This document shows positions 42,358-45,117 of a stretch of 45,117 nt of DNA, in pieces (the first letter of the stretch is position 1; each line of letters starts with the position of its first letter). The stretch is from an uncultured Roseburia sp. (GTDB lineage Bacteria; Bacillota; Clostridia; Lachnospirales; Lachnospiraceae): assembly GCA_947642555.1 (NCBI GenBank), contig CANRSX010000039.1, positions 1 to 45,117 on the forward strand. Reading direction: 5' to 3'. A program made the translations under genes and the position numbers. Below the pieces are notes generated by a model. That model was not told the DNA's origin. It worked only from the letters and a program-made list of their open reading frames with translations, and made no database searches.

Positions 42358-42569
42358 GACGCATACCCACACGCCCCTCAAAGCTGCGGACTTCGACTTT
42401 CGCACAAAAAGAAAGGACAAGCCTGGTTTTTCCCTATCGCATGAAGGGAATGGAAAGGAAAAGAAAAGAGATTGATACAAATATAGATATTCATTTATAC
42501 CTTAATTACCCTTTATCAATGGCAGACAGCCAAGTCAGGGATTTACCGCTTCAGCGGATCGTATTCTGT

Positions 42570-42598
42570 TTGAAGTTATCGGCAAACCGTAGTATAAT
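42570..42598 (+). promoter_or_regulatory. Promoter of the FadR-type regulator gene
   Basis: TTGAAG (42570-42575), 17 bases, TATAAT (42593-42598), with GGTGG-type ribosome site before ATG 42625. Confidence 0.65.
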
Positions 42599-42624
42599 AT
42601 CAAAAAAATACAGGTGGTGTTATT

Positions 42625-43296
42625 ATGAAAAATAAAATGCTTTCTCAAAGCGTTGCAGATAATATATTATCTATGATAACCATTGAAAAACGCTTTTCTG
42701 CCGGAGATAAATTGCCAAATGAACTTGATTTATCGGAGGAACTAAATGTAAGTCGAACCACATTACGGGAAGCCATAAGAATATTAGTTGCTTATGACAT
42801 ATTGGAAATACAACGTGGCAAAGGAACTTTCGTTACCGAAAATGCGCTGAAACAATCGCAAGAGTTAGCTCCCTTATCCGATATTAAAGTAAACGCAAAA
42901 GACCTATATGAAATGCGTCTGATTTTTGAGCCGGAAGCAGCGTACTTTGCAGCTTTACGTGGAACGGACGCAGAGATAAAAAGAATAATAGATTATGGCA
43001 AGAAAATTGAAGATGAAATACTTAACCACAGGGACAGGACAGATAATGAACACGCTTTTCATAAAGCGATTGCGCAGGCTACCCATAATGAATTTATGAA
43101 TAAACTAATGCCTATTTTACATCAGGCCATTTCAAAAGGTGTTGTTCTATCTTTGCAAAGCGACAAAGCGATAAAAGATACTGTCACAGATCACAGAATG
43201 ATAATGGAATTTTTAGAACAGAGAAACGCAGAGGGCGCAAAAAATGCTATGCGAATACATATTATGCACGCTATGAAAGAATTAGATATTCAGTAA
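42625..43296 (+). CDS. FadR-subfamily GntR regulator (FCD domain)
   Basis: This 223-residue protein has an N-terminal GntR winged helix (VADNILSMITIEKRFSAGDKLPNELDLSEELNVSRTTLREAIRIL is its pattern, ~8-70). An all-helical FCD ligand domain follows (~90-215) with LYEMRLIFEPEAAYFAA, DNEHAFHKAIAQATHN and the metal-type His in DHRMIMEF and MRIHIMHAM. Its AT-rich codon use differs from the host genes upstream. It is followed by a terminator and then the acetyltransferase gene, whose promoter carries a palindrome this protein could bind. The effector is unknown, most likely a small acid. Confidence 0.92.
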   Translation: MKNKMLSQSVADNILSMITIEKRFSAGDKLPNELDLSEELNVSRTTLREAIRILVAYDILEIQRGKGTFVTENALKQSQELAPLSDIKVNAKDLYEMRLIFEPEAAYFAALRGTDAEIKRIIDYGKKIEDEILNHRDRTDNEHAFHKAIAQATHNEFMNKLMPILHQAISKGVVLSLQSDKAIKDTVTDHRMIMEFLEQRNAEGAKNAMRIHIMHAMKELDIQ

Positions 43297-43303
43297 TCAG
43301 AGG

Positions 43304-43331
43304 AATACTTGCTTCACGCAGGTATTTCTTT
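43304..43331 (+). terminator. Rho-independent terminator of the FadR-type gene
   Basis: AATACTTGC (43304-43312) pairs with GCAGGTATT (43318-43326) around TTCAC, followed by TCTTTTT. Confidence 0.8.
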
Positions 43332-43343
43332 TTATCTCATGTT

Positions 43344-43385
43344 ATAATACAACGTATTGACATAATACAACATAGACTTTATAAT
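43344..43385 (+). promoter_or_regulatory. Promoter and candidate operator of the acetyltransferase gene
   Basis: A consensus promoter, TTGACA (43357-43362), 17 bases, TATAAT (43380-43385). Overlapping the -35 is a palindrome GTATT-gacat-AATAC (43354-43368). ATAATACAAC occurs twice (43344-43353 and 43362-43371). The arrangement fits repression, perhaps by the FadR-type protein encoded just upstream. Confidence 0.65.
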
Positions 43386-43425
43386 AAATACACAATAACA
43401 ACCACTTAACAAGGAGGAATAATCA

Positions 43426-44049
43426 ATGAAATTTATCGAACTGGAAACATGGGATAGGGCTATGCACTACCAGGTATTCCGCAACAGCCTACAACCGCAG
43501 TATTGTGTGACTTTCGATTTAGATATAACACACTTTCTGCCTAAGATAAAAGAGAAAGGATATTCGTTTACCTTTGCCTTTGTCTATGCAGTAACAAAAT
43601 GTGCTAATCAGATTGAAGAATTTCGTTGTCGATTTGTGGACGGAAAGCCTGCAATTTTTGAAACAATCAACACTTCTTTTACATATTTGAAAAAGGGGAC
43701 AGAATTATTTAAGGTTGTAAATGTACCTATGCAAAATTCTATGGATCAGTATGTTACTTTAGCAAAACAAACCGAAGAAAATCAAACAGAATTTTTTACA
43801 GCTTCCGCAATGGGAAACGATATATACCAATTTTCTCCATTCCCGTGGGTATCATATAGTCACATTTCACACACTGACTCTGGTAAAAAAGATAACGCTA
43901 CACCTTTGTTTGATTGGGGGAAATTTTATAAAAAAGACCAAAGAATATTATTGCCCTTTTCAGTACAAGTACATCATTCTTTTGTAGACGGTATTCATAT
44001 TGGTAAATTAGCACAAATACTCCAAAAATACTTAGACACAATATCATAA
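43426..44049 (+). CDS. Chloramphenicol acetyltransferase-family protein (CatA-like)
   Basis: This 207-residue protein matches the trimeric CAT family in length. It has the active-site HHSFVDGIHIG near the C-terminus (catalytic His), FTFAFVYAVTKCAN, FRCRFVDGKPA, and SPFPWVSYSHISH. True CATs acetylate chloramphenicol with acetyl-CoA. Divergent clostridial members of the family often have no proven resistance activity, so an antibiotic substrate is possible but not shown. AAGGAGG precedes the start. It has a strong promoter of its own and AT-rich composition, consistent with acquisition on the mobile element. Confidence 0.88.
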   Translation: MKFIELETWDRAMHYQVFRNSLQPQYCVTFDLDITHFLPKIKEKGYSFTFAFVYAVTKCANQIEEFRCRFVDGKPAIFETINTSFTYLKKGTELFKVVNVPMQNSMDQYVTLAKQTEENQTEFFTASAMGNDIYQFSPFPWVSYSHISHTDSGKKDNATPLFDWGKFYKKDQRILLPFSVQVHHSFVDGIHIGKLAQILQKYLDTIS

Positions 44050-44079
44050 ATATAAATTTTGAACAAAGGAAGTGACAAC

Positions 44080-44493
44080 ATGGGAAAAATATTGTTACTA
44101 ACACTCAATGAACAAGAAGAAATGGCGATTAACAAAATCATATCGGCAATCTCTGATTTTATACAGCTTGAAGCCGTGCAAGTTGCTCCCGTTTCCGTGT
44201 TGTCTTTTCCGGGTTTGGAAATAAGGCAGAGCCAGCACCGGGTATTTTAAAACGGGGAGGAAATAAACCTTACCCGCCTTGAATATAGTACCCTTGTATT
44301 CCTTGCTTCCAATCCCGGAATTGTCCTTACATAAGAACAGATATTTGAAGCTGTTTGGAACATGGACAGCGATAGCTGCCATTCAAGCGTTGTCAATGTG
44401 ATTTACAACCTGCGGAAAAAGATTGAGCCGGACAGTAAAAATCCGACTTACATAAAAACCGTGTTAGGTGTCGGCTATAAATTTGATATATAA
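44080..44493 (+). pseudogene. Winged-helix (OmpR/PhoB-type) regulator of a mobile element, with two in-frame stops
   Basis: AAAGGAAG precedes ATG 44080 (MGKILLLTLNEQEE). In one unbroken frame the sequence runs through an OmpR-type DNA-binding domain (NGEEINLTRLEYSTLVFLAS, EQIFEAVWNMDSDSCHSSV, NVIYNLRKKIEPDSKNPTYI, VLGVGYKF). TAA codons interrupt it at 44248-44250 and 44332-44334. At both places the family normally has Lys, and AAA to TAA is a one-base change. There is no receiver domain; short receiver-less versions occur in clostridial conjugative elements. Confidence 0.85.
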
Positions 44494-44512
44494 TAATACG
44501 GAGATATGCAAA

Positions 44513-44728
44513 ATGAAAAACAATATTGCTGCTTTTAATTCGACTGGATATGATGATAAAATCAAACGCACACTCCCTTACTATGAAGAATTTTATCGGC
44601 AAGTTATAGATTTAATAAAATCTTATAATTCTCAAAGCTTATCATGGCTTGATATTGGTTGCGGTACAGGAAAAATGGCTGATGTTGCTTTTAAGGAATT
44701 AAATAGAACACCGGGAAATGATGATTGA
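44513..44728 (+). pseudogene. Truncated class I SAM-dependent methyltransferase
   Basis: Starting MKNNIAAFNSTGYDD, the 71-residue product has only the first part of a methyltransferase, including SAM motif I (LSWLDIGCGTGKMADVAF). A complete enzyme needs ~200 residues or more. Homology stops at about 44700, where a terminator hairpin begins (44706) inside the remaining frame. Confidence 0.75.
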
Positions 44729-44757
44729 TACATTGTCATTCCCCGGTGTTCTTTTCT
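44706..44757 (+). terminator. Rho-independent terminator
   Basis: GAACACCGGGAAATGA (44706-44721) pairs with TCATTCCCCGGTGTTC (44736-44751) with one G-U pair, followed by TTTTCT. It overlaps the end of the methyltransferase fragment. Confidence 0.85.
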
Positions 44758-44970
44758 GCTTCATAGGGATAGAGAATTTTTCGGGATTGAGTACGGGGTC
44801 CCTATGCTTGCTATTCCGCTATTCTAAATTTTTTATAAAATTTCCCGGAAACTTTGCCATTTTTTACCTCCCGTGCGTAGTAAGTAGTAGAGGGGAAGTT
44901 TACGCTATTCCCGTATAGTGTACTTGCCGCTTCTCATAAAATTTAGGGAAACCGTCAAAGGAGAAAGTTT

Positions 44971-45117
44971 ATGTCAAAAACGAATAACTCTCCTACACCC
45001 GATACCCAGATACGCATGGAACGTCTTTCCATAGATAAAATGAGGCTGACCGTTACCAATATCTACCCCGCCTTTCAGAAAAAATCAGAGCAGGAAACCC
45101 GGCAGGAAATCGGGGCA
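44971..45117 (+). CDS. Small element-encoded protein (3' end outside window)
   Basis: AAAGGAGAAAG precedes ATG 44971. Forty-nine codons are visible, starting MSKTNNSPTPDTQIR and including MERLSIDKMRLTVTNIYP, still open at the window end. The sequence recalls short proteins of clostridial conjugative transposons, but I cannot name a function. The 213 bases before it (44758-44970) hold AT-rich inverted repeats and its ribosome site, with no other gene that I can support. Confidence 0.65.
   Translation, partial: MSKTNNSPTPDTQIRMERLSIDKMRLTVTNIYPAFQKKSEQETRQEIGA

Larger units (their letters stand above)
42310..45117. mobile_element. Left part of an AT-rich integrated element (probable ICE or relic), continues past the window
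   Basis: At about 42310 the sequence changes from GC-rich host DNA to AT-rich DNA, and the cotJC reading frame loses its family-specific end at the same place. Gene content is accessory: a FadR-type regulator, a CAT-family acetyltransferase, a winged-helix regulator of a type common in clostridial conjugative elements, a cut-off methyltransferase and a small protein of a kind I associate with such elements. No integrase or relaxase is visible in the window. 42358-42569 holds no gene that I can support. Confidence 0.65.

Noticed and set aside
44080..44493. Stop-codon readthrough in the winged-helix gene
   Set aside because: Both stops are TAA, no suppressor signal is visible, and the adjacent methyltransferase is also truncated, so decay is more likely.
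1..45117. tRNA or rRNA genes
   Set aside because: I saw no tRNA cloverleaf with CCA-type end or rRNA stretch in any intergenic region on reading both strands; this is an unaided reading and not a scan.

Overview
The window looks like chromosome of an anaerobic, spore-forming, fairly GC-rich member of the Clostridia, most likely Lachnospiraceae. The evidence is a cotJABC spore-coat operon, desulfoferrodoxin and flavodiiron oxygen-defence proteins, an Nfn/Sud-type flavoprotein pair, a clostridial LUD protein, a DUF5717/DUF5716 gene pair (families I associate with Lachnospiraceae), strong AGGAGG ribosome sites and sigma-A promoters. I cannot name the species. The last ~2.8 kb is much more AT-rich and looks like the edge of an integrated mobile element.

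Layout. 1-8.8 kb: 3' part of a hybrid sensor kinase, exonuclease III, a RACo-like [2Fe-2S]/ASKHA protein with expanded tandem repeats in its linker, a MATE transporter under a palindromic operator, a phosphopantetheinyl transferase, and a LysR regulator whose 3' end overlaps it antiparallel. 8.8-11.6 kb: a LysR-type promoter region followed by a decayed small gene, a MATE gene broken by a one-base frameshift, and an intact aldo/keto reductase. The frameshift makes MATE and reductase look like one long fusion. 11.6-16.8 kb: greA-metF-unknown gene, a PepSY lipoprotein, desulfoferrodoxin, larB, rpsU, and a LUD-domain protein. 16.9-24.7 kb: an ABC exporter, two CobW-type GTPases (one with a ~100-residue His-rich segment), the Nfn/Sud-like pair, and an unknown membrane protein. 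24.8-28 kb: an acyl-CoA dehydrogenase / ETF-alpha / rubredoxin triple fusion directly followed by a flavodiiron protein. 28-30 kb: a YtrA-type regulator with an ABC ATPase and permease, separated from the flavodiiron gene by a strongly structured intergenic element. 30.2-33 kb: a small LytTR protein behind a folded leader, a protein resembling the FliD C-terminal region, and an unknown protein. 33-34.2 kb: a CobD/HisC-like aminotransferase. 34.3-41.2 kb: a four-gene set encoding a 1203-residue DUF5717 protein, an actin/Hsp70-fold-like DUF5716 protein, a helical-repeat protein and a membrane coiled-coil protein. 41.3-42.36 kb: cotJA-cotJB-cotJC. 42.3 kb to the end: foreign AT-rich DNA that replaces the normal 3' end of cotJC, with a FadR-type regulator, a chloramphenicol-acetyltransferase-family gene, a nonsense-mutated winged-helix regulator, a truncated methyltransferase and the start of a small element-encoded protein.

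How the genes work together. Oxygen and redox handling recurs: desulfoferrodoxin, the rubredoxin-bearing dehydrogenase with its flavodiiron neighbour, the NAD(P)H:ferredoxin-type pair, and the Mn-catalase-like CotJC. The best candidates for undescribed biology are the DUF5717-DUF5716-TPR-coiled-coil operon and the dehydrogenase/rubredoxin/flavodiiron unit. All functional statements come from reading motifs by eye; no database search was run.
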